From DASRHY01 sp035650275 (GTDB taxonomy: Bacteria; Actinomycetota; Actinomycetes; Propionibacteriales; Kribbellaceae), in the NCBI GenBank assembly GCA_035650275.1, contig DASRHY010000069.1, positions 1 through 64,000 of the forward strand: DNA of 64,000 bases, given 5' to 3'. The notes beneath the pieces were generated by a model. The model had not been told where the DNA came from. It saw only the letters and a list, made by a program, of their open reading frames with translations, and did not search any database. Position 1 is the first letter of the stretch, and every line of letters starts with the position of its first letter. The translations under genes were made by a program, and so were the position numbers. Positions 8,003-15,848 of the stretch are shown here, piece by piece.

Positions 8003-10023
8003 ACCGTCTCCTCGGTGTAGTCTCGTGCGTTCGCAGCCGGGGTGTCGTTCTCGCTGTGGTTCTCGGGGTCGCTCTCGCGGTCACCGGCCTGTGCACGTGC
8101 GATACCGGCAGCTATATAGGCCTCGTCCGCGTCGAGGGTCTCCCGCTCCAGCAGTGTCTGGGCGAGCCGGTCGAGGTTGGTCCGGTGGTCCCGCAGGGTC
8201 TCGAGGGCCCGGGTATCGCACTGCTCGAGGATGCGGCGCACCTCCGCGTCGACCCGCGCCCGGGTGGCCAGGCTGGGACCGCTGCCGTCGATTCCGAACG
8301 GGCTCTCCGTGCCCGGCCGGGGCAGCACGGACACCGGCCCGACGGTCTTCGACATGCCCCAGCGCCCGACCATCTGGCGGGCGATCCCGGTGGCCTGCTC
8401 CAGGTCGGACTCCGAACCCGTGCTCACGTCGCCGAACACCAGGTCCTCGGCGGCCCGGCCGCCGAGCGCGCCGGTGATCCGGCCGAGCAGATAGCTGGAC
8501 AGATACCCGTAGCGGTCCTCGATCGGCGACTGGAAGGTCACGCCCAGCGCCTGCCCGCGCGGGATGATCGAGACCTTCCGCACCGGGTCGGCGCCCGGGG
8601 TGAGCATGCCGAGCAGCGCGTGTCCGGACTCGTGGTACGCGGTACGGCGCCGGTCCTCCGGCGACATCGTGATCTGCCGAGCGGTGCCGAGGACGATCTT
8701 CTCGAGCGCGTCGCTGAAGTCGGCCCGGGTCACCCGGTCGTGGTTGCGGCGAGCGGCCAGCAGCGCCGCCTCGTTGACCAGGTTGCGCAGATCGGCGCCG
8801 ACCATGCCCGGGGTCGCCCCGGCCAGCTCGGTGAGGTCGACGTCGTCGGCGAGCGGTACCGACCGGACATGCACCTGCAGGATCTGGCGCCGGCCCTCGA
8901 GGTCCGGCGGGTTGACGGCGATCCGCCGGTCGAACCGGCCCGGCCGAAGCAGTGCCGGGTCCAGCACTTCCGGGCGGTTGGTCGCGGCCAGCACCACCAC
9001 GCCCTCCGTACCGCTGAAGCCGTCCATCTCGGTGAGGATCTGGTTCAGGGTCTGCTCGCGCTCATCATGACCGCTCACGGTGACGGTGCCGCCGCGGGCA
9101 CGGCCGATCGCGTCCAGCTCGTCGATGAAGATGATCGCCGGCGCCGACTTCTTGGCCTGGGCGAACAGGTCGCGCACGCGGCCGGCACCCACGCCGACGA
9201 TCATCTCGATGAACTCCGAGGCGGAGACGAAGAAGAACGGCACGTCCGCCTCGCCGGCCACCGCGCGGGCAAGCAGCGTCTTACCGGTGCCGGGCGGGCC
9301 GGTCAGCAGCACACCCTTGGGTATCGCGGCACCGAGTCGCCGGTACCGCTCGGGGTTCTTGAGGAAGTCCACGATCTCCTGCACCTCGGTCTTCACCTCA
9401 TCGATCCCCGCCACGTCGGCGAACGTGGTCCGCGGCCCCTCCTCGGGCTTGTAGAGCCTGGCCCGCGACCTGACCATGCCGCCGACGCCGCCCAGCCCGC
9501 CGGCGAGACTGCGCCGGTAGAACCAGACGAGCAGTCCGAGCAGCAGGATCGTCGGTCCGAAGCCGAAGACGAGCTGCTGCCAGAGCGGCACCTCGTCCGC
9601 GGGACGCGCGTTGACGTCGACCCCGTTCTGCAGCAGCAGCTGCATCAGCTCGTCGTCCGCGAAGGCCGGCCGCGCGGTGCTGAACCGTTGCACCTGTTCC
9701 GCGTTCTCGTCACCCGGCGGGTACCGCACCGGGGTGCGGAACTGACCCTCGATGGTGTCAGCCCTCGACGTGATCTCCACGACGTTCTTCGCCTGCACCT
9801 GCTGCCGGAAGAAGGTGTAGGACACGTCCGCCCGGGGCGGTCCCGCCTGCACCGCCTCGGCGATGATCCAGTTCAGGGCGAGCATCCCCGCGAACAGCAG
9901 CCAGAACCACCGGTTGGCCTGCGGACTGAACCTGGCCGGCTGCGTCAGTCGGTCGAAGTCCTCCAACCGCCGGTCGGACTGGCCGGTGCTCGATGATCGT
10001 GCGTTACCACGGAACCAGGTCAC
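7999..10023 (-). CDS. ftsH: ATP-dependent zinc metalloprotease FtsH
   Basis: A membrane-bound AAA+ protease of about 674 residues. Domains in order: first membrane helix (WFWLLFAGMLALNWIIAEAV), an extracytoplasmic FtsH-ext domain, second helix (ILLLGLLVWFYR), the AAA module with Walker A GPPGTGKT and Walker B FIDELDAIG, then the protease with zinc motif HESGH. The start is uncertain: GTG 10023 is used because upstream codons overlap the antiporter gene region; TTG 9966 is possible. The copy sits in the stress operon between a CPA2 antiporter and DUF1931, and its N-terminus before the first helix is long. It is probably a stress-specialised FtsH in addition to a housekeeping one elsewhere (inferred). 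Confidence 0.92.
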   Translation of the reverse strand: MTWFRGNARSSSTGQSDRRLEDFDRLTQPARFSPQANRWFWLLFAGMLALNWIIAEAVQAGPPRADVSYTFFRQQVQAKNVVEITSRADTIEGQFRTPVRYPPGDENAEQVQRFSTARPAFADDELMQLLLQNGVDVNARPADEVPLWQQLVFGFGPTILLLGLLVWFYRRSLAGGLGGVGGMVRSRARLYKPEEGPRTTFADVAGIDEVKTEVQEIVDFLKNPERYRRLGAAIPKGVLLTGPPGTGKTLLARAVAGEADVPFFFVSASEFIEMIVGVGAGRVRDLFAQAKKSAPAIIFIDELDAIGRARGGTVTVSGHDEREQTLNQILTEMDGFSGTEGVVVLAATNRPEVLDPALLRPGRFDRRIAVNPPDLEGRRQILQVHVRSVPLADDVDLTELAGATPGMVGADLRNLVNEAALLAARRNHDRVTRADFSDALEKIVLGTARQITMSPEDRRRTAYHESGHALLGMLTPGADPVRKVSIIPRGQALGVTFQSPIEDRYGYLSSYLLGRITGALGGRAAEDLVFGDVSTGSESDLEQATGIARQMVGRWGMSKTVGPVSVLPRPGTESPFGIDGSGPSLATRARVDAEVRRILEQCDTRALETLRDHRTNLDRLAQTLLERETLDADEAYIAAGIARAQAGDRESDPENHSENDTPAANARDYTEETV

Positions 10024-10088
10024 GTCGTCATGCTGCGGCGACAGGATGCGCCCGTCACCACGGAAGTGTGTAGACCTTGCCCTGATGC

Positions 10089-11351
10089 TTACGCTTCGCG
10101 ATCCTTCCGGCCGTGCGCTGAGCCGGTCTCGGTGACGCTCCGCGTCCGCGAGCGTCTGACTGCTCGCCGGTGGGTGGTGAGCTGCACCTCTGCGATCCGC
10201 ACCGCCAGCGGTCCGGCGATGGCGAGGATCAGGACATAGGTCGCAGCCAGTGCCCCGAGCCGGGGGTCCACACCGGTCGTCGCCGCGAGCCCCGCGATGA
10301 CGATCGAGAACTCGCCCCGTGGGATCAGCGCGAACCCGACCCGCAGCCGTCCGCGCCGGCTGAGCCCGGCGCGGCCGCCTGCCCACCAGCCGCTGGCGAT
10401 CTTCGTGGCCGTTGTGACGACAGCGAGCAGACAGGCGAGCCCGGCGACGTCGGGGATCGTGCCGGGATCGATCCGCAGACCGAAGAACAGGAAGAAGACG
10501 GCGGCGAACAAGTCACGCAGCGGCCGGAGCAGCGCATGGGTACCCTCGGCGATCTCGCCGGACAGGCTCAGCCCGACCAGGAAGGCGGCGACGGCGGCCG
10601 AGGCGTTCAGCTGCTGGGCAACGCCGGCAGCGAGCAGGGCGAGGCCGAGGACCCGAAGCAGCAGCACCTCGTCGTTCGGCGAGAACATCATCCGCGCCAC
10701 CGCCTGCGGGAAGCGCAGCGCGACGAAGAACGACGCGGCGACGGCTGCGATCGCGACGAGCACGCTGGTGGCGGCACTCGCCCAGCCGAGGCCGAGAAGC
10801 AGTGCGGTCAGGACCGGGAGGTAGAGGGCCATCGTCAGGTCCTCGAACACCAGCAGGCTCAGCACCACCGGCGTCTCCCGGTTCCCGATGTGCCCGAGGT
10901 CCGCGATCAGCTTGGCGACGATGCCCGACGACGACACGTACGTCACTCCAGCGAGCGCGACGGCGGCCACCGGTCCCCACCCGAGCAACAGCGCGAGTGC
11001 GGCTCCCGGAGCGGCGTTGAACACGAGGTCGACCAGCCCGGCGCGCAGCTGCTGACGCACACCGGTCGCCAGCTCCGTGGCGGAGTACTCGAGTCCGAGG
11101 CTCAGCATCAGCAGGACGCCGCCGACCTCCGCGCCCGTGTCGATGAATCTCTCGCCGGCGGCGAGGGGGAGTGGCCCGTGCTCGCCGAACGCCAGCCCTG
11201 CGACGAGGTACAGCGGCACGGGCGAGACGCCGAACCGGTGGGCGAGCATGCCCAGCAATCCGAGCCCGAAGAACACCGCCCCGAGCTCGAGCAGGTCCTG
11301 CCCTACCGCATCGGTGCCGGTGGCCATCGGCCACCATGAGGCGCGCTCCAC
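10089..11351 (-). CDS. Cation:proton antiporter, CPA2 family
   Basis: A 420-residue membrane protein with about 12 hydrophobic helices typical of the Na+/H+ or K+/H+ exchanger domain of the CPA2 (KefB/KhtU-like) family; VFEDLTMALYLPVL and the EFSIVIAG segment near residue 330 are characteristic. No TrkA-N or RCK domain is fused at the C-terminus. GTG 11351 follows GAGGA by 6 nt. The upstream gene encodes the N-terminal half of a KhtT-type regulatory subunit, 19 nt away. Together they are likely to form a regulated K+ (or Na+) efflux system in the cytoplasmic membrane. The FtsH gene follows 65 nt downstream. Confidence 0.87.
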   Translation of the reverse strand: MERASWWPMATGTDAVGQDLLELGAVFFGLGLLGMLAHRFGVSPVPLYLVAGLAFGEHGPLPLAAGERFIDTGAEVGGVLLMLSLGLEYSATELATGVRQQLRAGLVDLVFNAAPGAALALLLGWGPVAAVALAGVTYVSSSGIVAKLIADLGHIGNRETPVVLSLLVFEDLTMALYLPVLTALLLGLGWASAATSVLVAIAAVAASFFVALRFPQAVARMMFSPNDEVLLLRVLGLALLAAGVAQQLNASAAVAAFLVGLSLSGEIAEGTHALLRPLRDLFAAVFFLFFGLRIDPGTIPDVAGLACLLAVVTTATKIASGWWAGGRAGLSRRGRLRVGFALIPRGEFSIVIAGLAATTGVDPRLGALAATYVLILAIAGPLAVRIAEVQLTTHRRAVRRSRTRSVTETGSAHGRKDREA

Positions 11352-11370
11352 GTGGCGTCCTCGGCCGGAC

Positions 11371-11613
11371 TCAGGTCCGTGGCTGGGCGAGATCCGTCGG
11401 ATCGGGCGGTAGCATCAGCAGCTCGACAAGCGTCGCCCGCTCCTCCGACTGCAGGATCACCGACTCGGCGACGTACTCCGGATCGTCCTCGGCATAGACG
11501 ACCAGCTCGGTCGTTCCGTCCCGGCGCGCCACCACGCCGACCTGCCGGCCGGCTGCTGTCGTGAAGTCGTACCGAGTCCCTACGCCCGGAAGGAGCGCCT
11601 TCTCAACGTGCAT
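11371..11613 (-). CDS. Short KhtT-like cation:proton antiporter regulatory subunit
   Basis: An 80-residue protein matching the N-terminal domain of KhtT-type antiporter subunits (MHVEKALLPGVGTRYDFTTA, GRQVGVVARRDG, ELVVYAEDDP). The family usually continues into a C-terminal RCK/TrkA-C nucleotide-binding domain of about 80 residues; that domain is absent, as the stop comes at LAQPRT. ATG 11613 follows GGAGGA by 5 nt. It is placed directly before the antiporter gene with a 19-nt gap, so it is likely to bind it. Without the ligand-sensing half it may be a constitutive or pH-only regulator (inference). Confidence 0.8.
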   Translation of the reverse strand: MHVEKALLPGVGTRYDFTTAAGRQVGVVARRDGTTELVVYAEDDPEYVAESVILQSEERATLVELLMLPPDPTDLAQPRT

Positions 11614-11653
11614 CGCGGTCCTCCACTCTTGATGGTGTGTGCCTGCGTGCGGT

Positions 11654-11761
11654 TCACTCCGTGCCCCAGCGCCGTGACCAGTGGGCCAGTGCCAGGGCCG
11701 CGACGAGCAGGAAGGCTCCGCGGCCGGGCCAGGCCCGGAGGTTGCCGTCACCGCCGGTCAC
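11654..11761 (-). CDS. Possible 35-residue membrane microprotein
   Basis: A short frame from GTG 11761, overlapping the end of the upstream hypothetical gene by 14 nt, encodes a short peptide with one hydrophobic helix (GAFLLVAALALAHW) flanked by charged residues and ending RRWGTE. There is no separate ribosome binding site, so it would rely on translational coupling. It otherwise fills the 134-bp gap before the KhtT-like gene. It could equally be chance coding capacity. Confidence 0.35.
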   Translation of the reverse strand: MTGGDGNLRAWPGRGAFLLVAALALAHWSRRWGTE

Positions 11762-12116
11762 GCCGGTTTCGGGGGCTGTCGAGCATCCCGTGCAGGTGCG
11801 CCACCGCGACCTCGATGTCGATGTACTTGTACTGCCCTGCGCGCGACTCGGCGGCGAGCAGTCCGCAGCGGTGGACGTCGCGGAAGTCGCCGTACGGGAA
11901 CTTGTATCTGCCCTTGTTGTCCTCGTCCTGGTTCTCGTCGATCCCGAGGTACCACTTCTGGTACTCCGTCAGCCCGTGCTCGCGGATGAAGGCGTTCTCC
12001 GCCTCGGCGGTCGGCCGGTGCTCGCTCCAGTCGTCCCTCTCGTCCAGCACCACCCGGTCTTCCGCGATCAGCTGTTGCGAATGCTCGTAGGCGCGCTTGT
12101 TCAGCCTTACACCCAT
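11748..12116 (-). CDS. Conserved hypothetical protein
   Basis: A 122-residue soluble protein rich in charged and aromatic residues (TEYQKWYLGIDENQDEDNKG and YKFPYGDFRDVHRCGLLAAE). I recognise the pattern as a small family of unknown function found in many bacteria, often near stress genes, but I cannot name its activity. ATG 12116 follows GAGGAGAG by 7 nt. It begins 13 nt after the MscS gene in the same operon. Confidence 0.75.
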   Translation of the reverse strand: MGVRLNKRAYEHSQQLIAEDRVVLDERDDWSEHRPTAEAENAFIREHGLTEYQKWYLGIDENQDEDNKGRYKFPYGDFRDVHRCGLLAAESRAGQYKYIDIEVAVAHLHGMLDSPRNRRDRR

Positions 12117-12129
12117 CAGGTCACTCTCC

Positions 12130-13233
12130 TCATTGCCGGTCCGCCGTCGGTCGGTCGAACTCCGTCACGTCCTCGCCCCAGTAGCGCGGCGGTCCGTCGG
12201 GTCCGGAGACATCGGCACGTACCTTCGGCAGCGCTTGCGGGTACCGCTTCTGCAGGAACGTCAGCAGCTTCTCCCGCACGTCGCAGCGCAGGTCCCAGTT
12301 GCTGGGTGCGTCGGCGGAGCTCACCAGGCCGCGGACCACCATCGTCGACGTCGTCGTGTCCACCACCTGGAGCATCCAGTCCTGGCCGTCCCACAGTGGC
12401 GACTCCTGGACGAGGCGGTGCATCTCGGTGCGGAGCTCGTCGACGGGCACGCTGAAGTCGACGTGCAGGACGATGCTGCCGAGCACCCGCGCCTCGTGCC
12501 GGGTCCAGTTCTGGAACACGTTCGTGGTGAACCAGGAGATGGGCAGGATGAGCCTGCGGTTGTCCCAGGTCCGGACCACGACGTAGGTCAGCGTGATCTC
12601 GTCGATCCGGCCCCACTCGCCGTTGACGACGACGACGTCATCGATCCGGATCGGGTCGGTGACGGCGATCTGCAGGCCGGCCAGCAGGTTGCCGAGCGTC
12701 GTCTGCGCGGCGAGCCCGGCCACGACGCTGAGCACGCCCGCCGAGACCAGGAAGCTCGCGCCGACGGTGCGCCCCGCCGGGAATGTCATCACGGCCGTGG
12801 CCACCGCGACGACGACCAGGATCGCGATGGCCATCCGCCGGAAGATCAGGATCTGCGTGCGGACCCGGCGGGCCCGCCGGTTGTCGGTGGCGTCGACGTC
12901 GAAGCGGGCCAGAATGACGTCCTCGAAGACGCGGCTGAGCTGGATGAGCAGCCACACCACCGCGGCGATCAGCGCCAGCACGAGGACGTGGCGGACGACC
13001 TGCAGCAGCAGGCCGTCGAGCCCCGCGTACGGCAGCGCCGACAACAACGCGGCGATCATCAGTGTGACCCGGAACGGGCGCCGGCAGTGCCGGGCGAGCG
13101 ACGACCACGCCGGGGCCGACGACCGGGCCTGCCGGCGGCGTACCGCCCGCTCGATCACGAAGTCGATGAGCGATGCGACCGCGACCGCGACGAGCGCGGC
13201 GAGCGCCGGCTGCACGAACTGCGATCCTTTCAT
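12130..13233 (-). CDS. Mechanosensitive ion channel, MscS family
   Basis: A 367-residue membrane protein. Four hydrophobic helices occupy residues 8-190, and the last includes the pore-lining TM3 (SAGVLSVVAGLAAQTTLGNLLAGLQI). It is followed by the MscS beta domain (TDPIRIDDVVVVNGEWGRIDEITLTYVVVRTWDNRRLILP) and the alpha/beta C-terminal vestibule. GAGG lies upstream of the ATG. MscS channels open on membrane tension during hypo-osmotic shock. It lies 33 nt after the MFS gene in the leftward stress operon and is probably part of an osmotic or envelope stress response together with the antiporter. Confidence 0.9.
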   Translation of the reverse strand: MKGSQFVQPALAALVAVAVASLIDFVIERAVRRRQARSSAPAWSSLARHCRRPFRVTLMIAALLSALPYAGLDGLLLQVVRHVLVLALIAAVVWLLIQLSRVFEDVILARFDVDATDNRRARRVRTQILIFRRMAIAILVVVAVATAVMTFPAGRTVGASFLVSAGVLSVVAGLAAQTTLGNLLAGLQIAVTDPIRIDDVVVVNGEWGRIDEITLTYVVVRTWDNRRLILPISWFTTNVFQNWTRHEARVLGSIVLHVDFSVPVDELRTEMHRLVQESPLWDGQDWMLQVVDTTTSTMVVRGLVSSADAPSNWDLRCDVREKLLTFLQKRYPQALPKVRADVSGPDGPPRYWGEDVTEFDRPTADRQ

Positions 13234-13266
13234 GGCTCACCACCTCGGTGCAGGGGTTGTCGCCGG

Positions 13267-14847
13267 CTACTCCCGTCGCGTGTGCTTGGCCGGCGCGTGG
13301 CCGGGTGGCGGCGGTGCGCGCCGTACGTGTGCGGTGAGTCCGCCGGTGAGGCCGCTCTCCGCGGCGGCGGTCGCCGCACGGGCTCTACGCGTCGGCCGGG
13401 CCGACAGCGGTGTTGCGACCTCCTCCAGCGACCGCTGCTCGGCGTTCACACCCCAGGCGAACTCGACCAGGCCACCGATCACCATCAGGACCGAGGCGAT
13501 GGCGTAGCCGAGGAACACGCGTCCCCGATCGTCGCCGTCGCCGATCAGGGTCGCGAACAGCCACGGTGCGACGACTCCGCCGCACAGCACCGACAGTGCG
13601 AAGAAGAACGAGATCGCCTGCGCGCGGAGCTCGATCGGGAATATCTCGCTCACCGTGAGGTACGCCGAGGACGCGGCCGCGGAGGCGAAGAAGAAGATCA
13701 CGCACCACAGCACCGTCTGCGTGACAGCGGTGAGCGAGCCCTCGTTGAACAGCCAGCCGGTGATGAACAGCAGAACCCCGGCCAGGGTGTAGGTGCCGCC
13801 GATCATGATCCGCCGGCCGACGGTGTCGAAGAACTGGCCGAGCAGGATCGGCCCGAGCAGGTTGCCGAGTGCGAACGGGAAGATGAAGTACGCCACCGCA
13901 CCGCCCTCGATGCCGTAGAAGTCGGCGAGGATCAGCGCGTAGGTGAAGAAGATCGCGTTGTAGAGGAACGCCTGCGTCACCATCAGCGTGAACCCGACGA
14001 CCGAGCGCCGGCGATAGTCGCGCAGCACCACGCGGGCGAGTTCGGAGTACCTGAGCGTCCCTCGCGGTTGAAGCTCGATGACGCCGTCCTCGCCGACCGG
14101 GGGCAGCGCGACGCCCTTCGCCTCGATGTCTCGTTCGATCTGGCCGGCGATGCGCTCCGCCTCATCGACCCGGCCGTGCGTGAGCAACCACCTCGGGCTC
14201 TCCGGAATGTGGCGCCGCAAGGGCCAGATCAGCACGCCGATCAGCGGACCGATGAGCAGCGCGAGCCGCCAGCCGAGGTCGACGTCGAGGATGTCCTCGT
14301 CGAGGAAGACCAGGTTCGCGGCGGCGCCGATCATCGCGCCCAGCCAGTACGTCCCGTTCACGGCGAGGTCGGTCCGGCCCCGGTACTTCGCCGGGATCAA
14401 CTCATCGATGGCGGAGTTGATCGCGGCGTACTCGCCGCCGATGCCGGCGCCGGCGATGAAGCGGGTAGCGGCGAAGAACCAGAAGTTCATCGAGAACGCC
14501 GTCAGCGCGTTCCCGATCAGGTAGATCGCGAGGGTCGCGATGAACAGCTTGCGCCGGCCGAGCTTGTCGGTCAGTCGGCCGAAGAAGAGCGCGCCGAACA
14601 CCTCGCCGAACAGGTACAGGCTCGCCGCCAGCCCCACCTGCGAGGAGGAGAAGCCGAGGGTGCCCTCGTCGCGGAGGCGGTCGGCGATCGTGCCCGCGAT
14701 CGTGATCTCCACGCCGTCCAGCACCCAGGTGATGCCGAGCGCGATCACGACCCTCCAGTGGAAGCCGGCCCAGGGGAGCCGGTCGAGCCGCGCGGGGACG
14801 GTGGTCCGGAGCGGGCCCGGCATCCGCTGGACGTCGCCGTGTGTCAT
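13267..14847 (-). CDS. MFS transporter, sugar/organic acid porter type
   Basis: A 526-residue membrane transporter with 12 predicted helices. The MFS signatures LFFGRLTDKLGRRKLF (loop 2-3), AGIGGEYAAINSAIDELIP (helix 4-5), PESPRWLL (end of the N-half) and FFDTVGRRIM (loop 8-9) place it in the sugar porter/metabolite:H+ symporter group. The cytoplasmic loop of about 55 residues and the basic tail are typical. ATG 14847 overlaps the PrsW stop as ATGA, so translation is coupled. The substrate is not evident. A promoter motif copy lies upstream of the operon. Confidence 0.88.
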   Translation of the reverse strand: MTHGDVQRMPGPLRTTVPARLDRLPWAGFHWRVVIALGITWVLDGVEITIAGTIADRLRDEGTLGFSSSQVGLAASLYLFGEVFGALFFGRLTDKLGRRKLFIATLAIYLIGNALTAFSMNFWFFAATRFIAGAGIGGEYAAINSAIDELIPAKYRGRTDLAVNGTYWLGAMIGAAANLVFLDEDILDVDLGWRLALLIGPLIGVLIWPLRRHIPESPRWLLTHGRVDEAERIAGQIERDIEAKGVALPPVGEDGVIELQPRGTLRYSELARVVLRDYRRRSVVGFTLMVTQAFLYNAIFFTYALILADFYGIEGGAVAYFIFPFALGNLLGPILLGQFFDTVGRRIMIGGTYTLAGVLLFITGWLFNEGSLTAVTQTVLWCVIFFFASAAASSAYLTVSEIFPIELRAQAISFFFALSVLCGGVVAPWLFATLIGDGDDRGRVFLGYAIASVLMVIGGLVEFAWGVNAEQRSLEEVATPLSARPTRRARAATAAAESGLTGGLTAHVRRAPPPPGHAPAKHTRRE

Positions 14848-15755
14848 CGGAGCACCTCCGCGTTGGTCGGCCGCACGGATCGGCGCCAGGTGGTCCGCAA
14901 GGTGGTGATCCCGAGCAGCGACACCAGTGCGAGGAAGCCGAGCGAGAGCGCTGTGAACACATGCACCTGCTCCGAGGTGGGCGACGGCAGGTATCCCCTC
15001 AAGAGGAGCTGGTACTGCCACGACGTACCGGTGAGCAGGAATGTGAGTGCGAGCGCGATGCTGTGCGTGTAGTCCCACAACGCGTGCAGCACCGACACCC
15101 ACAAATACGTCAGCAGGACCGCCCGGTTGAGGCGGAACCGACCGGCCCGTGCCTCCCGGAACAGGATGCCGCCGAGGATCGCCGTCCAGAGCCCGTGCCC
15201 GAACGGCGCCAGCAGACCGCGCACCAGCTCGGTCTCGACCAGCGCCGTCAGCGAGAGTCCCTGGATGGTGAGCAGTGCGTTGAACGCGTACCCGGCCGAC
15301 TCGAACGCCGCGAATCCGAAGCCGACCGCGGCGCCGAGCACGAAGCCGTCCCGGGCGTGCCGGCGCTGCAGGTGCCGGGTGACGAACACGAGGGCGCCGA
15401 GCTTGGCCGCCTCCTCGATCAGCCCGACGCCGAGGAACAGCCACGGCGACGGCTCGAGCAGATACGTCTCCAGCACCGCCGCCGCCAGCACCCCGAGCAC
15501 TCCGCCGACGACGAAGGCACTCACGATCAGCTCGGCGGTGAGGTGCTCGTCGCGCCACCGCTCGAACGACCACGCGACGAACGTCACCGGGACGAGGAAG
15601 CTGCCGAGCAGGATCAGCGTGGGCACGAGGTTCGTGTTCGCGGTGAGCAGGGTAACGGCGAGGCTGACCAGCCACAGCGTGAAACCGGCCGCGAAGATCT
15701 CCAGCCATCGGCCCCGGCTGCGTCGATGCGTCCTGCTGCGGGTGTTGACAGTCAT
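14844..15755 (-). CDS. PrsW-family intramembrane metalloprotease
   Basis: A 303-residue polytopic membrane protein. The PrsW hallmarks are present: EEAAK near residue 115, FGFAAFESAGYA near 148 and HGLWTAILGG near 187, followed by SVLHALWD near 226. The conserved Glu and His residues of these motifs form the proposed active site. PrsW proteins cleave membrane-bound anti-sigma factors in some bacteria; a target is not visible here. GAGAGGT lies 6 nt before the ATG. It is the first gene of a nine- to ten-gene leftward operon, with island motif copy 7 located 57 nt upstream. Confidence 0.85.
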   Translation of the reverse strand: MTVNTRSRTHRRSRGRWLEIFAAGFTLWLVSLAVTLLTANTNLVPTLILLGSFLVPVTFVAWSFERWRDEHLTAELIVSAFVVGGVLGVLAAAVLETYLLEPSPWLFLGVGLIEEAAKLGALVFVTRHLQRRHARDGFVLGAAVGFGFAAFESAGYAFNALLTIQGLSLTALVETELVRGLLAPFGHGLWTAILGGILFREARAGRFRLNRAVLLTYLWVSVLHALWDYTHSIALALTFLLTGTSWQYQLLLRGYLPSPTSEQVHVFTALSLGFLALVSLLGITTLRTTWRRSVRPTNAEVLR

Positions 15756-15811
15756 CGGTCGACCTCTCGCTCACAACGTCGGCCCCAGCGTGGCCGGACG
15801 GACCCGTGCGG

Positions 15812-15833
15812 CACATCCCCGGATCTGGTAGTC
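15812..15833 (-). promoter_or_regulatory. Island motif copy 7, upstream of the PrsW operon
   Basis: Read on the minus strand, this copy begins GACTACCAGATCC and ends GGGGATGTG. It ends 57 nt before the PrsW ATG and is oriented toward it. A -10-like CACGCT begins 19 nt after the motif. It lies in the 93-bp gap between the NDH-2 stop (15849) and the PrsW start, marking a new transcription unit. Confidence 0.8.
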
Positions 15834-15848
15834 CGCCGGCAGGCGCAA

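Noticed and set aside
8056..9996. A long rightward open frame opposite ftsH
   Set aside because: It runs through the antisense of conserved FtsH motifs, and such long shadow frames are normal in GC-rich DNA.
12097..15072. A 991-codon rightward open frame opposite MscS, MFS and PrsW genes
   Set aside because: The opposite strand encodes clear membrane proteins with family motifs; the long frame is Arg/Asp/Gln-rich and matches nothing.
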